Positions 26,451-36,665 are shown, numbered from the stretch's first letter. The stretch: 64,000 bases of DNA from Noviluteimonas sp052115395 (GCA_052115395.1 JBFRGO010000002.1), one strand, 5' to 3'. Notes: a model not told the origin generated them from the sequence alone. Made by a program: numbers and translations.

Positions 26451-28119
26451 CGGATTCCACCATGCTGCGCACCACCTGGGCGACGCGCTTGGCGTCGGTG
26501 TTCACCGCCGAACGCGCGACTTCGAGCTTCTCGTCGAAGTTCATCAGCGCAGGCGAGGGCGTCTTGGCCGACCGCGACGCGGACGAGGCCGACAAACTGA
26601 CCGGAATCTCTTCGTCGGGATCGACGATCGTGGCGGTGATTTCCTGCGGCTTGTGCGACTTCGGCGCGAGCAGCGCGCGGAACGCGGGGCGCAGCACGAA
26701 GAAGATCAGCAGCAGCACGGCCAGGCCGCCGAGCACGACACGCGTGAGGTCGCGTGCGCGCGGTTGTTCCCACAACGGCGGCGCGTCGTCGGCGTTGTCG
26801 GCGGCATCGCGCGCGAAGGGCGCATTCACCACCGACACCATGTCGCCGCGTTGTGCGTCGAAGCCGATCGCCTGCTGCACCAGCGTTTCGACGCGCTTGA
26901 GTTCGGCGGCGGCGAGCGGGCGCAGCTTCTGCGGCTTGCCGGCTTCGGCCGCGCCCTGCGGCACGTTGTCGAGCAACACTGCGACGGTCACGCGACGGAT
27001 GCGGCCGGGCGCCTGCAGCGTGTGCGTGAGCGTGCGATCCATTTCGTAGTTGCGCACCGAGCTGCGGCTGCCGGGGCCGGAAGCGGTGGTGGCTTGTTGT
27101 TGCGGTTGCGCCTGCGCGGTCGCCGCGGTGTTCGGCGCAGTCGCGCCCTGCGCGGGAGGCGTGTTGCTCGCGCTGCCCGGCACGCCCTGCGCCGGCGCGG
27201 CGGTCGACGACGACAAGTTGCCCGATTCGGACAACTGCTCGCTGCGGATGTTGGTTTGCGGGCCGTAGCGTTCGCTGGCCTCTTCGGTCCGCGCGAAATC
27301 CATGTCGACGCTGACCTGCGCGCTGACGCGGCCGGGGCCGGTCATCGGTTCGAGCAATTCCTGGATGCGTTGCACGTACACCGCTTCCTGGCGGCGCTGC
27401 TGGTCGAACTGCCGCGCGCCGATCGCGTCTTCGCCTTCGGGATCGTCGTTGGAGAGCATGCGGCCGAACTGGTCCACGACCGTGACGTGTTCGGGCGCCA
27501 GGTCGGGAATGCTGGAGGCGACCAGGTGCACGATCGCGTTGACCTGTCCCTGTTCGAGCGTGCTGCCGCCGCGCATCTCGAGCACGACCGAGGCCGTCGC
27601 CGGTTCCTTTTGTCGCGTGAAGGCGCTGGGCTTGGGCAGCGCGAGATGCACGCGCGCTTCGCGCACGGGGCGCAGGGTCGCGATCGTGCGCGCCAATTCG
27701 TTCTGGAGGGCCTGCTGGTAGCGGGCGTTTTCGATGAACTGGCTCGTGCCGAAGCCCTGGTCGCCCTGCAGCGATTCGAACCCGGCGTTGTTGTCGTTCG
27801 GCAGGCCCGCCGCGGCGAGCGCCAGCCGCGCGGAGGCGACCTGGTCGGTGGGCACGGCAAGCGCGCCGTTGGGATCGATGCGATACGGGATCTTCGCGGC
27901 CTGCAACAAATCCGCCGCCTCGCTGCTGGATTTCGCATCCAGGCCGGCCTGCACCGGCACGTAATCCGGCTTTTGCGTCCAGAAGAACAACCACAGGCCC
28001 AGCGCGATGGTGCCCGCGACGAGCGCGAGCATGCCGAGCTGGCGCACGGCCGGAATGTCCTGCAGGTAACCCAGCTCGCGCAGGCCGTTCGGCGTTTTGG
28101 GAAGGGTGAGCGTGCTCAT
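26443..28119 (-). CDS. fliF: Flagellar MS-ring protein FliF
   Basis: 558 residues. Membrane helices at about residues 28-48 and 450-470 enclose the periplasmic ring-building domains (DYVPVQAGLDAKSSSEAAD, PNDNNAGFESLQG, REARVHLALPKPSAF). A Gln/Ala/Thr-rich insert at about 330-380 is typical. The C-terminal tail (PALMNFDEKLEVARSAV) binds FliG. It starts 1 bp after the fliE stop. Confidence 0.96.
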   Translation of the reverse strand: MSTLTLPKTPNGLRELGYLQDIPAVRQLGMLALVAGTIALGLWLFFWTQKPDYVPVQAGLDAKSSSEAADLLQAAKIPYRIDPNGALAVPTDQVASARLALAAAGLPNDNNAGFESLQGDQGFGTSQFIENARYQQALQNELARTIATLRPVREARVHLALPKPSAFTRQKEPATASVVLEMRGGSTLEQGQVNAIVHLVASSIPDLAPEHVTVVDQFGRMLSNDDPEGEDAIGARQFDQQRRQEAVYVQRIQELLEPMTGPGRVSAQVSVDMDFARTEEASERYGPQTNIRSEQLSESGNLSSSTAAPAQGVPGSASNTPPAQGATAPNTAATAQAQPQQQATTASGPGSRSSVRNYEMDRTLTHTLQAPGRIRRVTVAVLLDNVPQGAAEAGKPQKLRPLAAAELKRVETLVQQAIGFDAQRGDMVSVVNAPFARDAADNADDAPPLWEQPRARDLTRVVLGGLAVLLLIFFVLRPAFRALLAPKSHKPQEITATIVDPDEEIPVSLSASSASRSAKTPSPALMNFDEKLEVARSAVNTDAKRVAQVVRSMVESDG

Positions 28120-28120
28120 G

Positions 28121-28456
28121 TCAGATCGGCATGTTCATGACGTCCTGGTACGCCTGCACCAGTCGGTTGCGGACTTCCACCGTGGCGCGGAAGGCGACCT
28201 GCGACTGCTGCATGGCGACCATCACGCGCGCCAGGTCGGCGCGCGGGTCGCCGAGTTCGAATGCGGTCTGCAGCTGCGAGGCGTTGGCCTGGGTCTGGTT
28301 GACCTGGTCGAGCGCGTTGGTGAGCGACTGCTGGAATCCCGACGCGGCCGGCGGCGTGGCGGCGACCGCATTGCTGGCCGGCGCATCGCCCAGGCCGCGC
28401 GTGCGCATTTCGTGCGCGCGGATCTGCGAGAGGATCGAGTTGATGGCGTCGGTCAT
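28121..28456 (-). CDS. fliE: Flagellar rod-adaptor protein FliE
   Basis: 111 residues from the ATG at 28456; a TTG 21 bases upstream is the less likely alternative because the ATG begins the conserved MTDAINSILSQIRAHEM. The C-terminal ARVMVAMQQSQVAFRATVEVRN (in parts) is the family signature. It joins the MS ring to the rod. It is the first gene of the fliE-K operon and has a consensus sigma-54 site 41 bp upstream. Confidence 0.93.
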   Translation of the reverse strand: MTDAINSILSQIRAHEMRTRGLGDAPASNAVAATPPAASGFQQSLTNALDQVNQTQANASQLQTAFELGDPRADLARVMVAMQQSQVAFRATVEVRNRLVQAYQDVMNMPI

Positions 28457-28496
28457 TGCGGTCGCGGTGCCTGCCAAACGGGCTTGCGATGACTAG

Positions 28497-28511
28497 GCAA
28501 GACGCGTGCCA
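28497..28511 (-). promoter_or_regulatory. Sigma-54 promoter of fliE-fliK
   Basis: On the minus strand TGGCAC-GCGTC-TTGC is a perfect match to the sigma-54 consensus. Transcription would start near 28485, about 29 bases before the fliE ATG. It lies in the gap downstream of fleQ and should be activated by FleQ with RpoN. Confidence 0.9.
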
Positions 28512-28538
28512 CGAAGGCGGCGGGAAATTGGCGCCGCC

Positions 28539-30007
<1,469 letters not shown>

Positions 30008-30011
<4 letters not shown>

Positions 30012-30403
30012 GCGGGCACCGTTGCGTCTTGCGTCGAGCGTTCGAGCTGTTCCAGCAGCGGCAGGACGTCGTGGAGGTAGGTGAGTTTGCTGACGAAGGC
30101 ATCGGCGCCGGCGCGTTGGGCGTGCGCACGATGTTCGCTGTCGTCGAAGTGGCTGGCGATGACGACGAAGGGCGCGCCGTCCTGCGCCTTGATCAGGCGC
30201 GTGGCCTGCAGGCCGCCCATCTCGGGCATCGCCAGATCCATCAGCACCGCGTGCGGGCGCAGCACTTCGCACTGCGAGATCGCCTCGATGCCGTTGGACG
30301 CGGTGCCGACGATGTCGATCCACGGCAGGCGGCGGAAATGACGGATCGCCGCGGAGATGAACCCGGCATGGTCGTCGACCAACAACACTTTCAACTTGCG
30401 CAT
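30008..30403 (-). CDS. Receiver-only response regulator beside fleQ
   Basis: 131 residues. A NarL-type receiver domain (LKVLLVDDHAGFISAAIRHF, phospho-acceptor D56 in HAVLMDLAMPEMGG) without a DNA-binding domain. The C-terminal tail is Gln/Glu-rich. It sits between rpoN2 (11 bp) and fleQ (4 bp overlap), so all three are likely made from one message. It could tune FleQ or act in a phosphorelay; no function can be given from sequence alone. Confidence 0.85.
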
Positions 30404-30414
30404 TGCATGAACTC

Positions 30415-31791
30415 TCAGGCGCGCAGCGCGATGCGCTGGCGCGCACGCACGGGGCCAATGGACAGTTGGTCGCGATACTTCGCGACGGTGCGCCGGGCGA
30501 TGCGGACGCCCTGGCGTGCGAGCAAGCCGGCGATGACGTCGTCGGCTAGCGGCGAGTTGGCGGGCTCGGCATCGATGAGCTGCTTGACCATCGCGCGCAC
30601 CGCGGCGCCGCCGACTTCCGCGCCTTCCAGGCGCACGGCGAACAATCGCTTGAGTTCGATCGTCCCGCGCGGGCACTGCAGGTACTTGCCGTTGACGATG
30701 CGCGAAACCGTGGATTCGTGCATGCCGATCGCATCGGCGACTTCGCGCAGCGTCAGCGGGGCCAGGCCCACGTCGCCGCGTTCGAGGAAACCGCGCTGGC
30801 GCTCGACCAGGATCTGCGTGGTGCGCAGCAGGGTGTCGTTGCGCATCGCCAGGCCACGCACGAGCCAGCGCGCTTCGTCGAGCAGTTCGCGCAGCACGGC
30901 GTGGTCGCCGTTGTTGCCCGACAGCGCACGCTCGCAATGCGGTGCAATGCGCACGCGCGGCGCGGACCGTGCATTGAGGGCGACGCGCCAGGCGCCGCCG
31001 GCGAACCAGGCGACGACGTCCGGCACGATGTGCTGTCCTTCGGCCTCGACCGGCGCTTCGATCGGATGCGGACGCAGCGAAAGCACCAGGGCGATGGCGG
31101 CGTTGATCTCGTCGGAGGAGGCCTGCGTGGCCGCCGCGAGCGCGGGGACATCGTGCGCCGCGAGCAATCCCAGATGTTCGGCGAGGATGCGCGCGGCGAG
31201 TTCGCGCACGGCGCTTGCAGGCTGCATCACCAGTTGCGCGCGCAGGCATTCGCCGACGTCGGCCGCGGCGATGCCCGGCCACTGCCCGTGCAACAGGCGC
31301 TGGCGGATGGCTTCGAGGTCGTGGCGCGGAAAGGCCGCCGCGCCCTGCGCGAGCAGGTCCTGCAACGGATGTTCGAGATAGCCGCGATCGTCGCAGTGGT
31401 CGAGCCACCAGGCCGCGGGTTCGAGGTCGCGCGCTTGCCAGTGCAACGCCATCTCGCGCAACAGGCGCACGCGCGGATCGCTCGAAGCCTGGTCGGCGAT
31501 GCGCGCCATCGCGTCGTCTTCGCCGTTCCAGTCGCCCGACACGCCGGACAGGAACGCCGGCTCGGGCAGTTCGTCCCAGGCGGCCGTTTCGGCGCAGGCC
31601 GCGTCGGCGTCTTGATCGGCTTGGTCTTCTTCGGAAGCCTCTTCCTGCTCGAGCAACGGATTGCGTTCGAGCGCCTGGTGGACTTCCATTTCGAGCTGCT
31701 GCGCGTTGAGCTGGAGCAGCCGGATCGACTGCAACAACTGCGGCGTGAGATTGAGCCCCTGCACCTGGCTGGTGCGGACTGACGCTTTCAC
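30415..31791 (-). CDS. rpoN: RNA polymerase sigma-54 factor (flagellar-cluster RpoN2)
   Basis: 458 residues from a GTG at 31791, set by the strong ribosome site GGGGAGA seven bases upstream. The N-terminal activator-interacting region (QGLNLTPQLLQSIRLLQLN) is Gln/Leu-rich. The acidic region, core-binding region and HTH (MHESTVSRIVNGKYLQCPRG) follow. The RpoN box ARRTVAKYR begins near residue 432. Xanthomonads carry two rpoN genes, and the one in the flagellar cluster is rpoN2. Upstream is an unusual array of phased palindromes. Confidence 0.95.
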   Translation of the reverse strand: MKASVRTSQVQGLNLTPQLLQSIRLLQLNAQQLEMEVHQALERNPLLEQEEASEEDQADQDADAACAETAAWDELPEPAFLSGVSGDWNGEDDAMARIADQASSDPRVRLLREMALHWQARDLEPAAWWLDHCDDRGYLEHPLQDLLAQGAAAFPRHDLEAIRQRLLHGQWPGIAAADVGECLRAQLVMQPASAVRELAARILAEHLGLLAAHDVPALAAATQASSDEINAAIALVLSLRPHPIEAPVEAEGQHIVPDVVAWFAGGAWRVALNARSAPRVRIAPHCERALSGNNGDHAVLRELLDEARWLVRGLAMRNDTLLRTTQILVERQRGFLERGDVGLAPLTLREVADAIGMHESTVSRIVNGKYLQCPRGTIELKRLFAVRLEGAEVGGAAVRAMVKQLIDAEPANSPLADDVIAGLLARQGVRIARRTVAKYRDQLSIGPVRARQRIALRA

Positions 31792-31866
31792 TACGTTGTC
31801 TCCCCTGATCGGCCTGGACCGATCCCCTGGAAGACATGCTGGCGCATCGGTGTCGGAAGCCGAATC

Positions 31867-31924
31867 GGGGTAAACCCGCTCGAAAGTGGGGGTTTCCCCT
31901 AAGTGACGTAGGGGCAACCCCTAC
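31867..31924 (-). promoter_or_regulatory. Three phased G/C palindromes upstream of rpoN2
   Basis: Inverted repeats GGG-GTAAA-CCC (31868-31877), GGGG-TTT-CCCC (31889-31899) and GTAGGGG-CAA-CCCCTAC (31908-31924) have centres about 21.5 and 22 bp apart, that is two helical turns. They sit between the LuxR-type regulator and rpoN2, both on the minus strand. A tandem operator for a dimeric regulator is the simplest reading. Confidence 0.55.
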
Positions 31925-31951
31925 ATTGCGTCACAAACCAGTCACCGCGCG

Positions 31952-32590
31952 TCACCTTTTGTCGTGATGTCGCATCGCGATGCGCAGCAGCTCGGTGGCG
32001 TTGCGCACGCCGAGGGTTTCCATCATCCGCGCGCGGTGCGTTTCCACCGTCTTTGCGCTCAGGCCGAGGTCGGCGGCGATCTGCTTGGTGGTGCGGCCGG
32101 CGCCGAGTGCTTCGAGAATTTCGCGCTGTCGCTTGGGCAGCGATTCGATGTCGCCGGTGCCGAGGGTCTTGCGCCCGCGGTGCGCCTGCAATTGCGGGGC
32201 GAAGACCTGCGGGCTGAGGAAGGTGCGGCCGGCGGCCGCGGCGCGAATGGCCACTTCCAGCTCCGCGGGCGCCGCTTCCTTCACCACGAATCCGATGGCC
32301 CCGCGCTTCAGGGCTTCGCGCACGTGCACCGCGTCGTCGTGCATCGACATGATGACCACGGCGGTTTCCGGTTGCGCGGCGTGCATTTCCTCGAGCGCAT
32401 CGAAGCCGCTGCGCCCGGGCATCGCCACGTCGAGCAGCATCACGTCGGGGATCATCTGCCGCGCGCGCAGGACGGCCTCGTTGGCGTTGCTGGCTTCACC
32501 GACCACCTCGATCCCCTCGAAGGAATCCACGAGCCGGCGCAAGCCCGCCCGCACGAGGGTGTGGTCGTCGCAGATCAAGACCCGAACCAA
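31952..32590 (-). CDS. LuxR/NarL-type response regulator
   Basis: 212 residues. Receiver domain with D8/D9 and D54 (VMLLDVAMPGRSG), then a LuxR HTH (LPKRQREILEALGAGRTTKQIAADLGLSAKTVETH in parts). The start is TTG: GGGAGG lies 7 bases upstream. It is encoded just before rpoN2, so it is a candidate for the palindrome array in between. No histidine kinase is adjacent. The Shine-Dalgarno sequence lies in a 7 bp stem. Confidence 0.9.
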   Translation of the reverse strand: MVRVLICDDHTLVRAGLRRLVDSFEGIEVVGEASNANEAVLRARQMIPDVMLLDVAMPGRSGFDALEEMHAAQPETAVVIMSMHDDAVHVREALKRGAIGFVVKEAAPAELEVAIRAAAAGRTFLSPQVFAPQLQAHRGRKTLGTGDIESLPKRQREILEALGAGRTTKQIAADLGLSAKTVETHRARMMETLGVRNATELLRIAMRHHDKR

Positions 32591-32598
32591 TCCGTCGC

Positions 32599-32621
32599 CT
32601 CCCTGGCAACTTTGCAGGGAG
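32599..32621 (-). promoter_or_regulatory. Hairpin covering the ribosome site of the LuxR-type regulator
   Basis: CTCCCTG and CAGGGAG form a perfect 7 bp stem with a 9-base loop. On the mRNA the 3' arm is the AGGGAGG Shine-Dalgarno of the TTG start at 32590. Sequestering it would reduce translation. Confidence 0.5.
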
Positions 32622-32701
32622 CCAGCTTACGCAAGGTGCCGTTGCCTGGTGTTGACGGCCGGTCACCACTTGCGCCGGCCTCATCGGCGCAGTCGTGCGG
32701 A

Positions 32702-33247
32702 TCAGCGGGGACGGCGGCTTTCGGCCACTGCGCGGCGGTGCAGGCGGAACAGGTGCCGTTCCAGGGCCGCTTCCAGGGCCGGGGGGAGGTCGTCGAAGCG
32801 CAGCAGTACGCCGTCGTCGGCCGCGGCGATCACGGTGGCGGGCAGCAGCAGGGGCGAGGGCAGCCAATCGGCGGGCTGTACGCGCAGCAGGCCGCTCGTG
32901 CCCACCGCGGGGGCATCGACCGCCAGCCAAGCGCCGCGCGCCGACCACTGCAGGGCGCGCAAGGAGTCGGTCGCCTGCGCGCCGGCGAGCGAGGCCACCA
33001 GCGCGGTGAGCAGGTCGAGCTTGGCTTCGATGCGTTGCAGCGACGTCTCGTCGTGGCCGTCGCTGTCGTCGTGGCGCGGGCTGTCTTCGACCACGGCCAG
33101 TGCGCGCAACAGCGCTTCGCTGCGCGCGAACAGCGCCTGCAGGCGCGCGCCGTCGGGAACGGACGGCTCGAACGCCGCCGGCCGTGTTTCCCGACAGGCC
33201 AGGACGTCGCCGAACAGCGCTTCGCGTGCGGCCTGCACGGCGTTCAT
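32702..33247 (-). CDS. Atypical PilZ-domain protein
   Basis: 181 residues from the ATG at 33247. The first 100 residues are helical with heptad-like Leu/Ala spacing. A PilZ-like beta region follows (ALQWSARGAWLAVDAP, ATVIAAADDGVLLRFDDLP). The c-di-GMP ligand motifs are degraded: no RxxxR is seen and the D/NxSxxG motif is QWSARG. This resembles the xanthomonad PilZ proteins that oligomerise through long helices and do not bind c-di-GMP. It overlaps the FliT-like gene by 4 bp. Confidence 0.75.
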   Translation of the reverse strand: MNAVQAAREALFGDVLACRETRPAAFEPSVPDGARLQALFARSEALLRALAVVEDSPRHDDSDGHDETSLQRIEAKLDLLTALVASLAGAQATDSLRALQWSARGAWLAVDAPAVGTSGLLRVQPADWLPSPLLLPATVIAAADDGVLLRFDDLPPALEAALERHLFRLHRRAVAESRRPR

Positions 33248-33543
33248 GCCAGTTCCCGCAACCAGGCGCGCGCGCCGCGATGATCCTCGCCCAGGCGGGC
33301 CAGCGCGGTGGCGACCTTCGCGCGCGCGGCGTGCAGTTCGCCCAGCATCGCGCGCTGCGCAAGCAGCAGGTCGATCCAGTGTTCGCGCACCAGCGTCGTC
33401 GAATCCAGCGTCGCCAACGCCGCGGCCACCGCGCGCTGGTGTTCGCTCAGCAGTTCCGTCGCGCGCAGCCAGTCGTGCGCTTCGATCGCCTCGCGCAATT
33501 GCACGGCGGGCAGGTTCGGGACGCTGGCGACCACCGCATTCAT
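33244..33543 (-). CDS. FliT-like flagellar chaperone (probable)
   Basis: 99 residues from the ATG at 33543, all helical (LPAVQLREAIEAHDWLRATELL, REHWIDLLLAQRAMLGELHAAR in parts). Its place between fliS and the PilZ gene, with 4 bp overlaps on both sides, and its size suggest the FliT/FliD-chaperone slot. Sequence similarity to FliT is too low to be certain by eye. Confidence 0.6.
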   Translation of the reverse strand: MNAVVASVPNLPAVQLREAIEAHDWLRATELLSEHQRAVAAALATLDSTTLVREHWIDLLLAQRAMLGELHAARAKVATALARLGEDHRGARAWLRELA

Positions 33544-33938
33544 CGACCGGCGTCTCCCGGCGCGATCGCGCGCCACGCCGATTCGATTTCGCCGAGCAGG
33601 GTGTCGACTTCGTGCAGGGGCGCCGTGTCGTTCTCGGCATTGGCGGTCAGCAGGCGACGTTGCGCGTAGTCGTACAGGGCCTGCAGGCCGTCGGCGATCT
33701 CGCCGCCCGCTTCGAGGTTGAGCGCGCCGTCGAGTGCGGCCACGATCGTGCTCGCTTCGCTGATCGCCTGCGCCTTGCGGGCGATGTCGCCGCGTTCGAG
33801 GCAGGCGATGGCCAGGCGCGCGCGCTCGCGTGCGCCGGCGAGCATCAGCGTGATCAGCTGGTGCGGGTTGGCGTCGAGCACGGCACTGGACACGCCGGTG
33901 TTCCGGTACTGGTTGGCGAGGTTGCGGGCGCTGTACAT
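33540..33938 (-). CDS. fliS: Flagellin export chaperone FliS
   Basis: 132 residues. The N-terminal NQYRNTGVSSAVLDANPHQLITLML (in parts) and the four-helix bundle are typical. It caps the flagellin C-terminus in the cytoplasm before export. It lies 20 bp after fliD and overlaps the FliT-like gene by 4 bp. Confidence 0.94.
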   Translation of the reverse strand: MYSARNLANQYRNTGVSSAVLDANPHQLITLMLAGARERARLAIACLERGDIARKAQAISEASTIVAALDGALNLEAGGEIADGLQALYDYAQRRLLTANAENDTAPLHEVDTLLGEIESAWRAIAPGDAGR

Positions 33939-33958
33939 GGGATCGTCCGGCGTCGGGG

Positions 33959-35293
33959 TCAGAGGTTGGACAGTTGCTGCGTGAGATAGCTGCTGATCGA
34001 CTGCATCTGCGTCATCAGCCCATCCAGCGCGACGAATTGCGCGCGATAACGCGCTTCGACCTGGGTCATGCGCGCGTCCAGGTCATCGCGTTGCCTGGCG
34101 ATCGACTTGGTGCGCGCCGACAGGCCCTGGTCGCGATCGTGCAGCAGGCCGTCGTCGTCGAGCAGGCGGTCGAGCGACTGATCCAGGTGCGCGGACAGGC
34201 TGTCGTCGCCGGTGAACAGGCGCGCAGCGGGCGCAGCGTCCTTCGCCATGGCGGCGTCGAAGGCGGCGTCGTCCATCTTGAGCAAGCCGTCGGCGCCCAC
34301 CGTGATGCCCAGCGCCTTGAGGTCCTCGACCTGCTCGCCGACTTGCGCGCGCAGGTCGCGGCTCACGCCACGCACGAGCGGATCGCCATTGAGCGGGGCA
34401 GCGACCTTCGTGGCTGCGTCGTAACGCGAGACCGACTTCAAGGCATTGGTCGCGCTGTTGTACGAGGACACGAATGCCTTGGCCGCCGTGCGCAGCACCG
34501 AGCTGTCGGCGGCGACGGTGACGGTCTGCGTGGTGCCCGGTTCGGCCTTGGTCAGCGTGAAGCTGACGCCTTCGATCAGGTCAGCGACCGTGTTGGTCGG
34601 GCTGCTGCGTTCGAAGCCGTCGACCTTGAGGCGTGCGTCGGCCGCTGCTTCGAGTTCCTGCATGGTGTTCGGCGCGGACGCGTTCGCGAACACCGACAGG
34701 CCGCCGTCGCCGCCGCTGGCGGTGATGTGCAGCGCATTGGCCGCGCCGGTTTGCGTCGCACTCAACACCAGGTGCGCGCCATCGTCGGCCTGCACGATCG
34801 TCGCGACCACGCCCTTGCCGGCGGCCGCCTTGTTGATCGCATCGCGCACGCCGTCGAGTGTGTTGTGCGTCGCGTCGATGTCGACGGCGATCGTCGTGTC
34901 GCCGCTGGCGATGGTGAGCTTGCCGGTGCCGACGGGCGTGGCGTCGGTGGCGAATGCTTTCGATGCGAGTTTGTGCGCGCTGGAAAGCGCGAGGACTTCG
35001 ACGTCATAGCGGCCGATCGCGGCCTCCGACGTCGTCGTCACGGAAAAATGGGCCCCTTCGGGCACCGAGGCCTTGCGCGCCTGCACGGTCTCGGGCAGGC
35101 GCAGTTTGCCGATTGCGGTGCGCAGGCCGTCCAGGGTGCTGCGCAAGGTGCCGAACGCCGAGATCTCGGCCTTCGTCTTTTTTTCGAATGCGTCGATGCG
35201 CGCGGCGGTCGGCGATCGTTCGGCCGTGACCAACTGCGACACCAGCGTGTTGACGTCGAGCCCGCTGCCGATGCCGGTGGAGGTGATGCTCAT
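33959..35293 (-). CDS. fliD: Filament cap protein FliD
   Basis: 444 residues. The N-terminal SITSTGIGSGLDVNTLVSQLV motif and the C-terminal helix (LDARMTQVEARYRAQFVALDGLMTQMQ in parts) are those of FliD. It caps the growing filament. AAGGAG precedes the ATG. It lies downstream of the fliC terminator; no own promoter was recognised, so read-through or an unseen promoter must supply it. Confidence 0.96.
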   Translation of the reverse strand: MSITSTGIGSGLDVNTLVSQLVTAERSPTAARIDAFEKKTKAEISAFGTLRSTLDGLRTAIGKLRLPETVQARKASVPEGAHFSVTTTSEAAIGRYDVEVLALSSAHKLASKAFATDATPVGTGKLTIASGDTTIAVDIDATHNTLDGVRDAINKAAAGKGVVATIVQADDGAHLVLSATQTGAANALHITASGGDGGLSVFANASAPNTMQELEAAADARLKVDGFERSSPTNTVADLIEGVSFTLTKAEPGTTQTVTVAADSSVLRTAAKAFVSSYNSATNALKSVSRYDAATKVAAPLNGDPLVRGVSRDLRAQVGEQVEDLKALGITVGADGLLKMDDAAFDAAMAKDAAPAARLFTGDDSLSAHLDQSLDRLLDDDGLLHDRDQGLSARTKSIARQRDDLDARMTQVEARYRAQFVALDGLMTQMQSISSYLTQQLSNL

Positions 35294-35317
35294 CGGCGGC
35301 TGCTCCTTCTACTGGAA

Positions 35318-35356
35318 GAAAAAAAGACGCGGGGCGCGATGGATCCGCGCCCCGCG
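35318..35356 (-). terminator. Intrinsic terminator of fliC
   Basis: On the minus strand an 11 bp GC stem (CGCGGGGCGCG / CGCGCCCCGCG) with a 7-base loop is followed by a seven-T run. It lies just after the fliC stop. Confidence 0.9.
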
Positions 35357-35366
35357 TTCGTCACGG

Positions 35367-36530
35367 TTAACGCAGCAGGCTCATCACGCCCTGCGGCGCC
35401 TGGTTGGCCTGGGCGAGCATCGCGGTACCGGCCTGCGTGAGGATCTGCGTGCGGGTCAGTTCCGCCGTTTCCTTCGCGAAGTCGGTGTCGCGGATGCGGC
35501 TGCGCGAAGCGGTCAGGTTCTCGGACGTCGTGTTGAGGTTGGCGATGACCGAGGTGAAGCGGTTCTGCACGGCACCCAGGTCGGCGCGCGCGCTGTTGAC
35601 AGCGTTCAGCGCGCCATCCATCGCGAGGATGGCGTCGTCGGCGCCGGCGGCGGTGGAGATGTCGAGCGTGGCGAAGCCGTTGTGCGCGGCACCCGCGACC
35701 TGCGTGGCCGTGCCGGCGGTCGTGCCGGCCGTGACGCCGCTGACGTTGGTCAGGTTGGCGATGGCCAGCGAGGCGTCGGTCGAGGTCAGCTTGCCGGTGT
35801 TGTCCATCGAGACGTTGGCCAGCGCGGTGTTGGCCGGGTTGGCCTTCGCGGCGTCGAACGCGGTCTTCAGCGCGGCGGTGGCGGCGGCAGCGTCGGCGGC
35901 GCCGTCGGCGGTGGTCACCGTCACGCCGTTGATGTCCATCGACACGCCGGTGGCGAACGCGGTGGCCGAGGCCGAAGCGGTCGTCTGCGTGTAGGTCGTC
36001 GTCGACGGCGAGTTCCAGGAACCCAGCGCGGCGATGTTGGCGTCGGCGATCGAGGCGACGGTGATCGTCTGGCCCTGGTTGGCGCCGACCTGGAAGGTCT
36101 GGGCGGTGAACGAACCGTCGAGCAGCTTGGTGCCGTTGAACGAGGTCTGGTCGGCGACGCGGTCGATTTCCGACTTCAGCTGCGAGACTTCCTTCTGCAG
36201 CGCGGCGCGGTCGTCCGAGGAGTTGGTGGCGTTGCGCGACTGCACGGCCAGTTCGCGGATGCGCTGCAGGTTGTTGCCGATTTCGCCCAGCGCGCCTTCG
36301 GCGGTCTGCGCGAGCGAGATGCCGTCGTTGGCGTTGCGCGCGGCCTGGTTCATGCCGCGGATCTGCGTGGAGAAGCGCTCGGAGATCGCCAGGCCGGCGG
36401 CGTCGTCCTTGGCGCTGTTGATGCGCAGGCCCGAGGACAGGCGCTGGATGGTCGTGGCGAGGCTGGCGCTGTTGGTCGCGAGGTTGCGCTGAGAGTTCAG
36501 CGACATCACGTTGGTGTTGATGATGGACAT
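35367..36530 (-). CDS. fliC: Flagellin FliC
   Basis: 387 residues. N-terminal D0/D1 (MSIINTNVMSLNSQRNL, LSSGLRINSAKDDAAGLAIS) and C-terminal D1/D0 (SRIRDTDFAKETAELTRTQI, LAQANQAPQGVMSLLR) frame a short Ala/Thr-rich variable region. It is the only flagellin in the window. Expression is from a sigma-28 site with a leader of about 88 bases and ends at a strong terminator, as expected for an abundant product. Confidence 0.98.
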   Translation of the reverse strand: MSIINTNVMSLNSQRNLATNSASLATTIQRLSSGLRINSAKDDAAGLAISERFSTQIRGMNQAARNANDGISLAQTAEGALGEIGNNLQRIRELAVQSRNATNSSDDRAALQKEVSQLKSEIDRVADQTSFNGTKLLDGSFTAQTFQVGANQGQTITVASIADANIAALGSWNSPSTTTYTQTTASASATAFATGVSMDINGVTVTTADGAADAAAATAALKTAFDAAKANPANTALANVSMDNTGKLTSTDASLAIANLTNVSGVTAGTTAGTATQVAGAAHNGFATLDISTAAGADDAILAMDGALNAVNSARADLGAVQNRFTSVIANLNTTSENLTASRSRIRDTDFAKETAELTRTQILTQAGTAMLAQANQAPQGVMSLLR

Positions 36531-36623
36531 TGCGTTGTTCTCCTGGTGACGGTGCCGACGGGGACGCCGGATCTGTGGTCCGCAGGGGCGTGCCGTTGGT
36601 GGCGATGTCCTCTGCTGGGGTCG

Positions 36624-36650
36624 ATAACGGCACCGTCTTCCGGGTCTTTA
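36624..36650 (-). promoter_or_regulatory. Sigma-28 (FliA) promoter of fliC
   Basis: On the minus strand TAAAGACC, 11 bp, GCCGTTAT matches the FliA consensus (TAAA ... GCCGATAA) closely. The predicted start point is near 36618. Confidence 0.85.
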
Positions 36651-36665
36651 GCGCCTCTGGTCGCC

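Noticed and set aside
33959..36530. A separate promoter for fliD in the fliC-fliD gap
   Set aside because: The 73 bp gap holds only the fliC terminator and a ribosome site; no sigma-28 or sigma-54 match was found.
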